The notes below the pieces were generated by a model. The model made no database searches. It had not been told where the DNA came from and saw only the letters and a list, made by a program, of their open reading frames with translations. Made by a program: the position numbers and the translations under genes. Shown piece by piece: positions 35,970-45,561 of a stretch of DNA of 64,000 nt (positions are counted from its first letter, which is position 1; each line of letters starts with the position of its first letter). This DNA comes from Hyphomicrobiales bacterium (lineage in GTDB: Bacteria > Pseudomonadota > Alphaproteobacteria > Rhizobiales > Methylopilaceae), in the NCBI GenBank assembly GCA_022842205.1, contig JALHQA010000002.1, forward strand, positions 1 to 64,000. The letters run 5' to 3'.

Positions 35970-36290
35970 ATGCCCAGCATCACCTTCATCGATTCCGAAG
36001 GCACGCCGCGCACGGTTGAAGCGGTCAATGGCTCCACCGTGATGGAGGCCGCCCTCCAGAACGCCATCCCCGAAGTCGAGGCCGAATGCGGCGGCGCCTG
36101 CTCGTGCGCCACCTGCCATGTCTATGTGGACGAGGCCTGGACCGAGAAAGTTGGCGGTCCGTCGCCGATGGAAGAGGACATGCTGGACTTCGCCTTCGAG
36201 GTGCGTCCGGAGAGCCGCCTGTCCTGCCAGATCAAGGTCTCGGACGCGCTGAACGGCCTCGTGGTCCGGACCCCCGCCCGCCAAGGCTGA
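35970..36290 (+). CDS. [2Fe-2S] ferredoxin, adrenodoxin type
   Basis: 106 residues. Cluster cysteines lie in [14 protein letters not shown] at about 39-48 plus a fourth in [10 protein letters not shown] at about 87. The [10 protein letters not shown] segment is typical of putidaredoxin/adrenodoxin-like ferredoxins that feed P450s, Rieske oxygenases or Fe-S assembly. The ferredoxin reductase next to it is the likely electron donor. Confidence 0.92.
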   Translation: MPSITFIDSEGTPRTVEAVNGSTVMEAALQNAIPEVEAECGGACSCATCHVYVDEAWTEKVGGPSPMEEDMLDFAFEVRPESRLSCQIKVSDALNGLVVRTPARQG

Positions 36291-36407
36291 ACACCCTCTG
36301 TTTAGAGCAATTCCGGGTTGATCCGGGAGGGGTTCCCCTGGGCGCCCCGACGGTCTAGAAAGCCGCCACATTTCCCAGGAGGCGCGTGCGGCGCCTCCCC
36401 CAACTAG

Positions 36408-37448
<1,041 letters not shown>

Positions 37449-37801
37449 GGCTACGCCACAGAAGCGCCGTCTTCCCGCCCGAAGTTTTCCACACGAGCGG
37501 GGGCTCCGTAACCAATCGGTGCGTCCGGACGCGCTTCGCGTTAAAGTAAAAAACTCGTTAACGACGTTTGATCATTCTTTACCAAGTTCGATTGAATCGA
37601 ACCGTACCGGAGATAGGATCACAGCGCGGCGTACTATGCTCCGAACCGAAGGGCCACTTCGGACAAGGAGCGGGGGACAGGGGACCTAAGGGTCTGTTTG
37701 CGGTGGGGAAAAGGCGTGCCTTTCGGCGCAGCCTTGCTCATCACGTGCCTCCGTGTAGAACGCAGCCGATGAAGTACCGGTACGGCAGCGAGGCGGAGTA
37801 A
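37449..37801. other. Long leader upstream of the polar-growth gene
   Basis: This 350-base region has no gene. The AT-rich part around 37540-37600 contains CGTTAACG, an inverted GTTAA pair 17 bases apart and a GANTC site (GAATC), then a G-rich stretch with GGGGGACAGGGG. A 14-base string TGAATCGAACCGTA is shared with the sixA/HPt intergenic region. These are suggestive of a regulated promoter, perhaps CcrM/CtrA-linked, but not proof. Confidence 0.4.
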
Positions 37802-40800
37802 ATGGCGAACCACCCGGGCACGGCTCAGAACCCGTCTGATGCGGCCTTGTCAGCGGTCGAAGGAGCGCTGGCGCTTGACGCGTCTTCCGCCGACGACGAC
37901 CTGTTCAAGGATTCCAGCGCTCGCAAGCCGCTGAGTTCGTCGGCGCAGCGCCCGGCCAACGACGACGCGCGCTCGTTCGCCCACCTTCTCTATGGCCTGC
38001 AGGGCAAGACCTCGATGCTGCCCGTGGGCCTTGCCGCCGCCGGCTCCGCCGTCTGGCTCGGCCTCGTGTTCATGTACGCGCAATCGATGATGCCTTCCGG
38101 CTCGTTCGATATCGCGGCCCCGGGCGGTCTCGCACAGATCGGCATGCTGGCCATCGTGGCCGTGGCGCCGGTGCTCTTCTTCTTCACCATGGCCGGCCTT
38201 GCCCGCCGCGCGGCCGAGATGCGCCTTGTCGCGCGCTCGATGACGCAGGTGGCGATCCGCCTCGCCGAGCCCGACAAGACAAGCCATGCCGCCGTCGTTT
38301 CGCTGGGCGAAGCGGTGCGCCGCGAAATCTCTGCGATGGATTCCGGCATCGAGCGCGTGCTGGCGCGCGCGGGCGAGCTCGAAGCCACGGTGCGCGGCGA
38401 AGTCGTGACGCTGGAGCGCACCTACCAGGACAACGAACAGCGCATGCGCGGCCTGATCGACGACCTGCGCACGCAGCGCGAGTCGCTGGTGCAGAACGCG
38501 GGCGATCTGCGCGCCTCCATCGAGGATGTCAGCACGGGCCTGTCGCGCGAGCTTTCGGTCGCGACCGACGCGCTGACGGAATCGATCACCGAAGCCGGCA
38601 CGCGCGTGACACGCGCCCTCGGCGACAAGAGCATCCAGATCACGCAGGCCGTCGGCACCGCCGGCGAAACGCTGATCGACTCGGTGACCCGCCAGAGTCA
38701 CAGCGTCATCGACCGCCTGACGGAAACCAGCACCGACCTGAACCGCAGCCTGAGCGACACCGCGGACCGTATCTCCGACCAGCTCAGCACGCGCGCCACC
38801 GGCATCCAGGACACGCTGCTGACCACGTCCAATGACATTACGCGCGCGCTCGACGAACGCTCGCGCGCGGTGGCCGACAGCTTCAACCTGACGAGCAACC
38901 GTATTTCGGATGCGCTCGAGGAGCGCGCGCAGACCATCGGCCTGACGCTGACGACGACGACGGCGAACCTGACGGCGCAGCTGACCGAGCGCGGCGAAAG
39001 CGTCTCGCGCGCCCTGATGGAGTCGAGCCAGATTGTCACCACGACGCTGACCGACCGCGCCGCGGAAATCGCCGACACTCTGGTTTCCACCGGCACGACG
39101 CTGACCCACACGCTGACCGACCGCGCCCGCGAGATGACGGACGCGATCTCCGACACCGGCGCGCGCATCGCGGAGACGATCTCGAGCCGCGGCGAACTTG
39201 TGAACGAGACGCTGGAACGCTCCGGCCGCGACATCGCCCTGACCTTCACCGACCGCGCCGAGGCCCTGACGCAGACGCTGATGGCGACAAGCCAGGACGT
39301 CTCCGCAACGATCACGGCGCGCGTGTCCGACGTGAATGAGACGCTGAAGACGACCGGCGATTCCCTGCTGCTGGACCTGTCGCTGCGCGGCGCCGAAGTC
39401 ACCGCCAAGCTGGACGAGACCGGCGAGAAGATCACCGAAATCCTCGGTTCCAAGGGCACCGGCCTCGCCGACCGCATGGAATCGGCGAGCATCCGCATTC
39501 ACGAAGCCATCGTCGGACGCGGCGACTCGCTGGAAATCTCGCTGCAGGATGTCGGCAACCGCATTGTCGAAAGCATCGACATGCGCGTGCTCGCGGCGCG
39601 CGACGCGCTGGAATCCGGCGCGCGCAGCGCGGAAGATGTGCTTACGCAGCGCGCGGCCTCGGTCGAACGCAGCCTGACCGAAGCCACCGAGCGCGTGGCC
39701 GAGACGATCACCGAACGCGGCGACACGCTGTCCAGCCAGATGGCGTCCACCGCCGCGCGCATGCACGAACTGATCGTGGTGCGCGGCGACGATCTCGAAG
39801 CGCGCATCTCGATGGCCGCGGCGAGCGCCGCCGAAGCCCTGCTCCGCGGCGCGGACACGTTCGAGGCACAGCTTTCGGAACGCGTGAGCGCGAACGTCAT
39901 GCATGTGCGCGACACGCTGGACACGGCCGCGGCGAGCATGGGCGACCACCTCGTCGGCCGCGTCAACGAACTCGCGCAGCAGGTGGCCTATGTCGGCACC
40001 GAACTGGCGCAGTCGATCGCCCGCCGCTCGACCAAGATCAACGAGCAGCTGACGGAAACCGCGGAAACGCTGGCGGGTACGCTGGTGCATCACGGCGCTG
40101 CCGTGACCGACGCGATGTCGCATTCGCTGCACGAGCTCAATGATCTCCTCGGCAATCGCGCGCAGCAGATCGCCGACAAGATCACCGCCGACACCTCGCA
40201 TCTCGAAGCGAGCCTCGGCGCGCGCGTGCGCGAACTCGCCGACATCGTCGATGTGCGCGGCGCAGCCGTCGCGCAGACGCTGCAGGAGCGCACCCACGTT
40301 CTCGAATCCGCCTTCAGCAGCGGTAACGCCGCGATCGAAACCACGTTCAACAGCGGAACCGGCGCGCTCGACCAGGCTCTCGGCCGCCATGTCCAGAACT
40401 TCGACAGCCTCATCAGAAGCCGCGCGGACGAACTCGATTCCGTGGTCGAACAGCGCCTCGCGGGCTTCAAGGAAAGCGCCGGTTTCCGCATCGACGAGAT
40501 CGGCGAGCATCTCGACGGCCGCCTGAAGCGCATCAGCGATGGCCTCGATGCCCGCGCCGAAGGCTTCAACGAAATGCTGGCGAGCCGCACGGTCGAGCTG
40601 TCGCGCACGCTGTCGGAAGGCGGCCGCGAGCTGACCGAGACGCTGGACCAGCGCGCGGTGAAATTCGCCGCCGATGTCGCGGCCCGCGCCAACGCCGTTG
40701 TAGCGGCGCTCGACGAGCGCGCGGAGTTCGTCAACTCCTCGCTCGGCAACAAGGCGGCGGAAGTCGCCGAAAGCCTCGACACCCGCATCTCGCGTTTCGA

Positions 40801-42697
40801 ATCCGCGGTCGTCGATCGTCTAGACACCGTGTCCTCGACGCTGGAAAAGCGCGGCACCGATCTGACCGATCGCCTGTCGGGCAAGGTACAGACGGTGACG
40901 GACTCGCTCATCGTCGCGGCAAGCGAAGTCGAGACCTCGCTCGACAAGCTGGCGAAGGAAACCGTCGAGACGCTGCGCGACCGCACCATCGGACTGGCGG
41001 ACACCGTCGGCGAGCGCGCAAGCGAACTCAGCCGCGTTCTTGACGAGAGCGGCGGAAAGTTCGTGCAGACGCTTACGGAGCGCAAGGCCGAGCTTTCCGA
41101 CGAAGTGACGAAGGCCGGCGGTGCCGTGGTCAAGGCCATGGAAGACCAGACCCACCTCGCGGCGCACGCCCTCTCCACCTCCGTCGACCGCATCAAGTCC
41201 GAAGTCGCGGCGACCGTTACCGGCGTCACCAACACGATTTCGGCTGAAACGCTGCGCGCCGCCGCCGAACTGAAGGGCGCCGGCGAACAGCTGCGCGGCT
41301 CGGTCTCGACCTCGCTGTCGAGCATCCAGACGACATCGGCCGCGATCAGCGACCTCGTCGCCCGCGCCACCGACACGATCGACGACCTCGCCCGCTCCAC
41401 CGGCGAGAAGAACGTGACGCTGGCGACCCAGATCGACCAGTTGCGCAATGTCGGCAAGACGGTGCTGGCGGACGTCGAGCATCTCTCGGCGCGCTTCGGC
41501 GAACAGGGCGCCGCGCTGACGCACGCCGTGGGTTCGCTCAGCTCCACGCAGAATGCGATGGAAGACACGCTGGAAAGCCGCCGCCGCTCGCTCGAACATC
41601 TTGCGCAGACGATCGATGCCCGCGCCTCGGAACTCGACGGCGTGCTGCAGGGCTTCGCCCGCCTGATCGACGATTCGCTCACGACGGCGGAAACCCGCGC
41701 GCGCGACGCCTCGATGGGCCTCGCCGACGAGGTGGCCAACGCGACCCGCTCCATCCAGGAGCAGTTCGGCACGCTGCGCCAGATCTCCGACGAGGAGCGC
41801 GAGCGCACGGCCCGGTCGCTGCGCCAGACCTACGAGGACGCGCTGGCCGAGATGACGGCCCTGCTGAAGAATGCCTCCGACGGCCTCGGCGGCGTTGCGC
41901 AGGACATGCGCGGCATGACCGTCTCGATCCAGTCCGAACTGGAGACCACGCGCGAGGAGCTGCGTCAGGGACTGACGCAAATGCCGCGCGAGACGGAAGA
42001 AAACACGAATGCCATTCGCCGCGTGGTCTCCGAACAGATTCGCGCGCTGAATTCGCTGTCAGAGATCGCATCGCGTCAGGGCAGCGCGCATGACGCGGTC
42101 GAGCCCCGGGACTATGCGTACAACGCCGAACCGCCGCGCGCGCGCGAACCCGTGCGCGAACGGGCGGTCGAGGGCGCTCCGCTGCCGCCGCGCCGCGAGA
42201 CCCCTGCTCCACGCCCGCCGGCGCGCCGTGAAGACGGCGCCGATGGCGGCTGGCTGACGGGCCTTCTTGCCCGCGCATCCGATGGCGAACAGTTGCCGCA
42301 GCCGCGCCGTCCGGCGCCGCCGGCGGCCGATCCGCGCCGCGCCGGCCGTCCCGCCGGCCCGCTTGACCACCTGACCAACGATATCGACCATCTGGTCGAC
42401 AACCAGGCGATGCTCGAAATCTGGGAGCGCTATCGCCGCGGCGAACGCAACGCGTTTTCGCGCCGTCTGTACACGCCGTCCGGCGCGCAGGCCTTCGAGG
42501 ATGTGCGGGCGCGCTACAACCAGAGCCGCGAGTTCCGCCAGACGGTGGACCGCTATGTTGGCGATTTCGAGCGCCTGCTCGACGAAGTCTCGCGCAACGA
42601 GCGCGATCCTTCGGTGGCACGCAACTATCTCTCCTCGGAGACGGGCAAGGTCTACACCCTGCTCGCCCACGCCACCGGGCGCTTCGACGAGCGCTGA
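37802..42697 (+). CDS. gpr: GPR/RgsE-type polar-growth coiled-coil protein
   Basis: This giant protein of 1631 residues has two transmembrane helices at about 73-93 and 110-132, an immense helical body, a Pro/Arg-rich linker at about 1435-1525 and a conserved C-terminal domain of about 110 residues (DIDHLVDNQAMLEIWERY, then LSSETGKVYTLLAHATGRF). The architecture, N-terminus and C-terminus match the Growth Pole Ring protein of Agrobacterium and RgsE of Sinorhizobium, which organise polar growth in Hyphomicrobiales; those are longer, about 2000 residues. Automatic labels such as kinesin or apolipoprotein-like derive from its helical repeats. A bidirectional terminator follows. Confidence 0.85.
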   Translation: MANHPGTAQNPSDAALSAVEGALALDASSADDDLFKDSSARKPLSSSAQRPANDDARSFAHLLYGLQGKTSMLPVGLAAAGSAVWLGLVFMYAQSMMPSGSFDIAAPGGLAQIGMLAIVAVAPVLFFFTMAGLARRAAEMRLVARSMTQVAIRLAEPDKTSHAAVVSLGEAVRREISAMDSGIERVLARAGELEATVRGEVVTLERTYQDNEQRMRGLIDDLRTQRESLVQNAGDLRASIEDVSTGLSRELSVATDALTESITEAGTRVTRALGDKSIQITQAVGTAGETLIDSVTRQSHSVIDRLTETSTDLNRSLSDTADRISDQLSTRATGIQDTLLTTSNDITRALDERSRAVADSFNLTSNRISDALEERAQTIGLTLTTTTANLTAQLTERGESVSRALMESSQIVTTTLTDRAAEIADTLVSTGTTLTHTLTDRAREMTDAISDTGARIAETISSRGELVNETLERSGRDIALTFTDRAEALTQTLMATSQDVSATITARVSDVNETLKTTGDSLLLDLSLRGAEVTAKLDETGEKITEILGSKGTGLADRMESASIRIHEAIVGRGDSLEISLQDVGNRIVESIDMRVLAARDALESGARSAEDVLTQRAASVERSLTEATERVAETITERGDTLSSQMASTAARMHELIVVRGDDLEARISMAAASAAEALLRGADTFEAQLSERVSANVMHVRDTLDTAAASMGDHLVGRVNELAQQVAYVGTELAQSIARRSTKINEQLTETAETLAGTLVHHGAAVTDAMSHSLHELNDLLGNRAQQIADKITADTSHLEASLGARVRELADIVDVRGAAVAQTLQERTHVLESAFSSGNAAIETTFNSGTGALDQALGRHVQNFDSLIRSRADELDSVVEQRLAGFKESAGFRIDEIGEHLDGRLKRISDGLDARAEGFNEMLASRTVELSRTLSEGGRELTETLDQRAVKFAADVAARANAVVAALDERAEFVNSSLGNKAAEVAESLDTRISRFESAVVDRLDTVSSTLEKRGTDLTDRLSGKVQTVTDSLIVAASEVETSLDKLAKETVETLRDRTIGLADTVGERASELSRVLDESGGKFVQTLTERKAELSDEVTKAGGAVVKAMEDQTHLAAHALSTSVDRIKSEVAATVTGVTNTISAETLRAAAELKGAGEQLRGSVSTSLSSIQTTSAAISDLVARATDTIDDLARSTGEKNVTLATQIDQLRNVGKTVLADVEHLSARFGEQGAALTHAVGSLSSTQNAMEDTLESRRRSLEHLAQTIDARASELDGVLQGFARLIDDSLTTAETRARDASMGLADEVANATRSIQEQFGTLRQISDEERERTARSLRQTYEDALAEMTALLKNASDGLGGVAQDMRGMTVSIQSELETTREELRQGLTQMPRETEENTNAIRRVVSEQIRALNSLSEIASRQGSAHDAVEPRDYAYNAEPPRAREPVRERAVEGAPLPPRRETPAPRPPARREDGADGGWLTGLLARASDGEQLPQPRRPAPPAADPRRAGRPAGPLDHLTNDIDHLVDNQAMLEIWERYRRGERNAFSRRLYTPSGAQAFEDVRARYNQSREFRQTVDRYVGDFERLLDEVSRNERDPSVARNYLSSETGKVYTLLAHATGRFDER
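38687..41140 (+). repeat. Hendecad (11-residue) repeat array inside the polar-growth protein
   Basis: Residues 296-1113 are made of about 74 tandem 11-residue units, nearly all ending in Leu/Ile/Phe/Val, for example TDRAAEIADTL, TDRAREMTDAI, TQRAASVERSL, TERGDTLSSQM. Units often alternate as pairs, giving a 22-residue period. Only one register break, of four residues, is needed, between about 680 and 785. At DNA level the period is 33 bases with degenerate third positions. Confidence 0.85.
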
Positions 42698-42717
42698 GAG
42701 AAGCTCCGGCAATGCAC

Positions 42718-42744
42718 AAAGGGCGCCTCGCGGCGCCCTTTTTG
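42718..42744. terminator. Terminator hairpin after the polar-growth gene
   Basis: AAAGGGCGCC and GGCGCCCTTT around TCGC, flanked by A's and T's on both strands, so it can stop transcription from both sides. The same hairpin recurs after the SDR gene. Confidence 0.85.
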
Positions 42745-42762
42745 TTTTGCTGTCCCTGAGAG

Positions 42763-43419
42763 TCAGGCGCGAGCGCTGGTGCGCGCGTCCCAACCCAGCA
42801 TGGCGACCCGCGCGACGTCCTCAAGTTCCTCACGGCTTGCCCCGTCACGGGCCAGGAGCGACATGCCGCTCTGAACGGTCTGAACGAAACGGGACAGCGC
42901 GTGGATGTCTGTGGACGCAGGGATATCGCCCTCATCGATTCCACGGCTGAGGCGGCTTTTCAGGCGATCAAGCGTCACGGCACGAGCGGCGCACACGAGT
43001 TTGCCGAGTTCCGGATGGCCTTCGCTGCCGACGGCCGAAAGCGCCACCATGCAGCCTTTGGGACCGCCCGCGGCGGCACCCGGAAGTGTCGCAGCGGAAT
43101 CCAGCAGAAAGGAAAGAACCGCGGCGCGGGCCGTCGGTGCCGAGTGGAAATTGCCCCAGACAAGGTGTTCGTACGTGGCGGCGTAATTCCGCAGGGCCTC
43201 GGCATACAGCGCCTCCTTCGAGCCGAAGGCGGCGTATAGGCTGGGCGCCCCTATCCCCATCGCTGCCGTGAGGTCGGCGATCGACGTAGCCTCATAACCC
43301 TTGAGCCAGAACAGGCGGGTCGCCTGCGCCAGAGCTGCCTGGCGGTCGAACGCGCGCGGCCGCCCGCGCATGCGAACCGGCTTCTCATCTGGTTTCGATG
43401 TTGCCCCATATTTTTGCAT
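42763..43419 (-). CDS. TetR-family regulator of the adjacent SDR gene
   Basis: 218 residues: MRGRPRAFDRQAAL precedes a helix-turn-helix at about 40-70 (IADLTAAMGIGAPSLYAAF), then a C-terminal ligand domain with GCMVALSAVGSEG typical of the TetR_C_33-like groups linked to SDR or oxidoreductase genes. An ATG at 43371 (MRGRP) is an alternative start, since no ribosome site precedes 43419. It diverges from the SDR gene, with two operator-like boxes between. Confidence 0.85.
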   Translation of the reverse strand: MQKYGATSKPDEKPVRMRGRPRAFDRQAALAQATRLFWLKGYEATSIADLTAAMGIGAPSLYAAFGSKEALYAEALRNYAATYEHLVWGNFHSAPTARAAVLSFLLDSAATLPGAAAGGPKGCMVALSAVGSEGHPELGKLVCAARAVTLDRLKSRLSRGIDEGDIPASTDIHALSRFVQTVQSGMSLLARDGASREELEDVARVAMLGWDARTSARA

Positions 43420-43490
43420 CAATCGCTATATAAACCCGTTGACTTCCCGCAGCAACGGCACCAGTTATTTTTGTATCGATTGATATAGAA
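43411..43490. promoter_or_regulatory. Pair of TetR operator boxes
   Basis: TTTTTGCATCAATCGCTATA (from 43411) and TTTTTGTATCGATTGATATA (from 43469) are alike at 16 of 20 positions in direct orientation, each a near-palindrome around TATCRATYGATA. One overlaps the TetR start codon, the other lies just before the SDR ribosome site, so the protein could repress both genes. Confidence 0.7.
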
Positions 43491-43497
43491 AGGCTGA

Positions 43498-44241
43498 ATG
43501 ATGAGTGAACTGACCGGGAAGCGCGCACTTGTAACAGGCGGTTCGCGCGGCATCGGCGCCGGTATTGCACTGGCGCTCGCGGACAAGGGGGCGGACGTCG
43601 CGATAACCTACGAACGCGCGGTCGAACGCGCGGCCGAGGTCGTCCGGGAGATCGAGAAGAAGGGCCGCCGCGGCCTTGCCATCCAGGCCGACAGCGCCGA
43701 CGCCACGGCCGTGAAACGCTCGGTTGAGGAGGCAGCCAAAGGGCTCGGCGGCCTCGACATTCTCGTGAACAATGCCGGCATCGCCCGCGCGGGAACGGTC
43801 GCGGATATGAGTCTTGCGGACATCGACGCGCTGCTGAACGTCAATGTGCGGGCAGCCGTGCTGGCGGCGCAGGCAGCCATTCCGCACCTGAAAGCCGGCG
43901 GCCGCATTGTTTCCATCGGCTCGAATCTCGGCGAACGCGTCCCCCTTTCCGGCCTGACGGTTTACGCGTTGACCAAATCCGCGCTCCTCGCATTCACGCG
44001 GGGGCTCGCCCGCGAATTGGGGGACAAGGAGATCACGGCGAACCTCGTTCAACCCGGCCCCATCGATACCGACATGAACCCGGCTGACGGCGAACTCGCC
44101 AAGACGATTGGCGCTCTGACGGCACTCGGCCGTTACGGGACGCCAAATGACATCGGCGCGGCGGTGGCTTTCCTTGCGAGCCCCGCAGCCAACTTCATAA
44201 CAGGTTCCGTACTTACAGTGGACGCGGGATTTAACGCGTGA
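43498..44241 (+). CDS. Short-chain dehydrogenase/reductase
   Basis: 247 residues with TGGSRGIGAGIALALA (NAD(P)-binding), NNAGIARAG and the catalytic Ser/Tyr/Lys (SIGSNLG, YALTKSALLAF), and GPIDTDMNP. It resembles 3-oxoacyl-ACP reductase-like SDRs with unknown substrate. ATG at 43498 (a second one follows) behind AAAGG. The adjacent TetR probably induces it upon a carbonyl or quinone-type ligand; this is inference. Confidence 0.9.
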   Translation: MMSELTGKRALVTGGSRGIGAGIALALADKGADVAITYERAVERAAEVVREIEKKGRRGLAIQADSADATAVKRSVEEAAKGLGGLDILVNNAGIARAGTVADMSLADIDALLNVNVRAAVLAAQAAIPHLKAGGRIVSIGSNLGERVPLSGLTVYALTKSALLAFTRGLARELGDKEITANLVQPGPIDTDMNPADGELAKTIGALTALGRYGTPNDIGAAVAFLASPAANFITGSVLTVDAGFNA

Positions 44242-44261
44242 CGACATGCGTTCGGCCGACG

Positions 44262-44286
44262 AAAGGGCGCCTCGCGGCGCCCTTTT
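44262..44286. terminator. Terminator hairpin between SDR and DUF120-like genes
   Basis: AAAGGGCGCC/GGCGCCCTTT around TCGC with T's on the plus strand. It serves the SDR gene and, by symmetry, the convergent gene ending at 44290. Confidence 0.85.
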
Positions 44287-44289
44287 TCG

Positions 44290-44808
44290 TTACACGAGGT
44301 TCAGAACCGGCTGGCCGGCGAGCTTGTAGGCCCGCGGGTTCCTGTCCATCAGCGTCTGTACGTAATCCTTGTCGAGATAGCCCCTGCGGTTGAGCGCCCA
44401 CATGGCTGTCCAGGCGATAAGGCCGCGGGCCGGCAGGCGGGCCACGATCCGATCGTCCAGCTCCAGAGCGACGCGCGCACCGTCGTCGAGACCGCAGGCG
44501 GCGCGGAAACCGGCCGGCGAGACGATCTCGGCGATGTGGAGCGGGCACCAGGCCCAGCGCACCAGAAGGCCGGGATGGCCGAGCAGCCGCACCGGCCACG
44601 CACCATGCCCACGCAAGACCGGCGAGGCCGCAAATGGAATCGCGGCTTCAGGGCGGAGCAGAAGCGGACGGCGCAGCAATATGTTGAGAGTGCCCGAATG
44701 CGGCGGTGCGCCGAAATATCCTGTGAGATCCTCGCGCGCCTTGTCGAACACCGAGGCGGCGATCCCCGCGCCGGAAGCAACACGGCCTGTCCGGCTTAGC
44801 TGCGCCAA
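44290..44808 (-). CDS. Bacterial homologue of archaeal CTP-dependent riboflavin kinase (DUF120-like)
   Basis: 172 residues. GRVASGAGIA near the N-terminus, GAPPHSGTLNILL at about 33-45 and HIAEIVSPAGFRAACGLDDG then VALELDD at about 90-118 line up in order with the archaeal RibK segments (GEVVSGLGEG, GTLNLKL, EIIAPMKLREQFNLKDGD). A C-terminal extension of about 50 residues is not in the archaeal enzyme. The start is a TTG with GAGG eight bases upstream. Whether it phosphorylates riboflavin is inference; the normal bacterial RibF should exist elsewhere. Confidence 0.6.
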   Translation of the reverse strand: MAQLSRTGRVASGAGIAASVFDKAREDLTGYFGAPPHSGTLNILLRRPLLLRPEAAIPFAASPVLRGHGAWPVRLLGHPGLLVRWAWCPLHIAEIVSPAGFRAACGLDDGARVALELDDRIVARLPARGLIAWTAMWALNRRGYLDKDYVQTLMDRNPRAYKLAGQPVLNLV

Positions 44809-44870
44809 TACGGAAACCTCCCATGCGGTGAGGACGTCAGCGGCGGCGATGAAAGCGGAAAGCGTTCAGC

Positions 44871-45470
44871 TCAGATGTGGCCGGAGCCCCAGCCAACCAT
44901 CTGGGTCAGCACCTGGCCGAGCGCGGTATCGAGAGCGGTCGACGCCGCCGGGCCCGTGATGGCGCTGGCGGGAGCCGACGCCTCGAAAACTCGGCCGGAG
45001 CGAACCTTGCCTCTGCGATCCACGATCTTGGCGGCGATCTCGACACGAGCCGTCGACCCGCCCTCGACATCGATCTCGAAGGCGCGGATGTCGGTGATCA
45101 GCTGGTAATCGCCCGACAGCCGGTCCTGCGAGCGGCCGACCGAGCCGATGCGGCCGGCATTTTCGAAGGACTGGACGATACGGGTCTGGACCAGGCTCGG
45201 CAGACGGTCGGTCCATTGCGAGCCCGGAACATAGGAGACCTGGCCGCCCGACCGGGCGACCATGCGGTTGGAATCAACGGTCTGGATGGCCGTCGGCAGC
45301 TCAACCACCAGCACGCCCTTGCTCGTTGCGGCGCGGCCGGAAAAGCCCTGCGGGGCCGAAAGATCGTAGGTCGCCAGCGGTGCATCCCGCAGCATGGACG
45401 AGCAGCCGCCAAGCATGGCGGCGGCGGCAATGGCCGCTATCAGACGGCCCTGGATCGGAAGTGCCCGCAC
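44871..45470 (-). CDS. ABC transport auxiliary lipoprotein (PqiC/Mla type)
   Basis: 199 residues. The signal peptide ends in a lipobox AMLGGCSSM, so it is lipidated, probably in the outer membrane. The remainder is the DUF330/PqiC-like fold (TYDLSAPQGFSG, QWTDRLPSLVQTRIVQSFE). It is last in the mla operon behind the MCE gene and should help lipid movement at the outer membrane. GTG at 45470 is favoured by GGAG six bases upstream over the TTG at 45506. Confidence 0.8.
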   Translation of the reverse strand: MRALPIQGRLIAAIAAAAMLGGCSSMLRDAPLATYDLSAPQGFSGRAATSKGVLVVELPTAIQTVDSNRMVARSGGQVSYVPGSQWTDRLPSLVQTRIVQSFENAGRIGSVGRSQDRLSGDYQLITDIRAFEIDVEGGSTARVEIAAKIVDRRGKVRSGRVFEASAPASAITGPAASTALDTALGQVLTQMVGWGSGHI

Positions 45471-45561
45471 GAATGTCTCCAGCCCTAATCCGCCCAAGTT
45501 CCCCAACCGGCGGCAGCCCTACCCTGGCCAGTCTGTCACAAACTGGTTACGGGATCGTGGC

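Noticed and set aside
37850-40510. An 886-residue open frame on the minus strand inside the polar-growth gene
   Set aside because: It is a shadow of the GC-rich, repetitive coding strand: Arg/Ala/His-rich composition, no recognisable domain, no ribosome site; the plus-strand frame is a known family over its full length.
37802-42697. Annotation of the giant protein as a kinesin or apolipoprotein
   Set aside because: There is no P-loop motor domain; similarity comes from the helical repeat only. The transmembrane N-terminus and conserved C-terminus fit GPR/RgsE.
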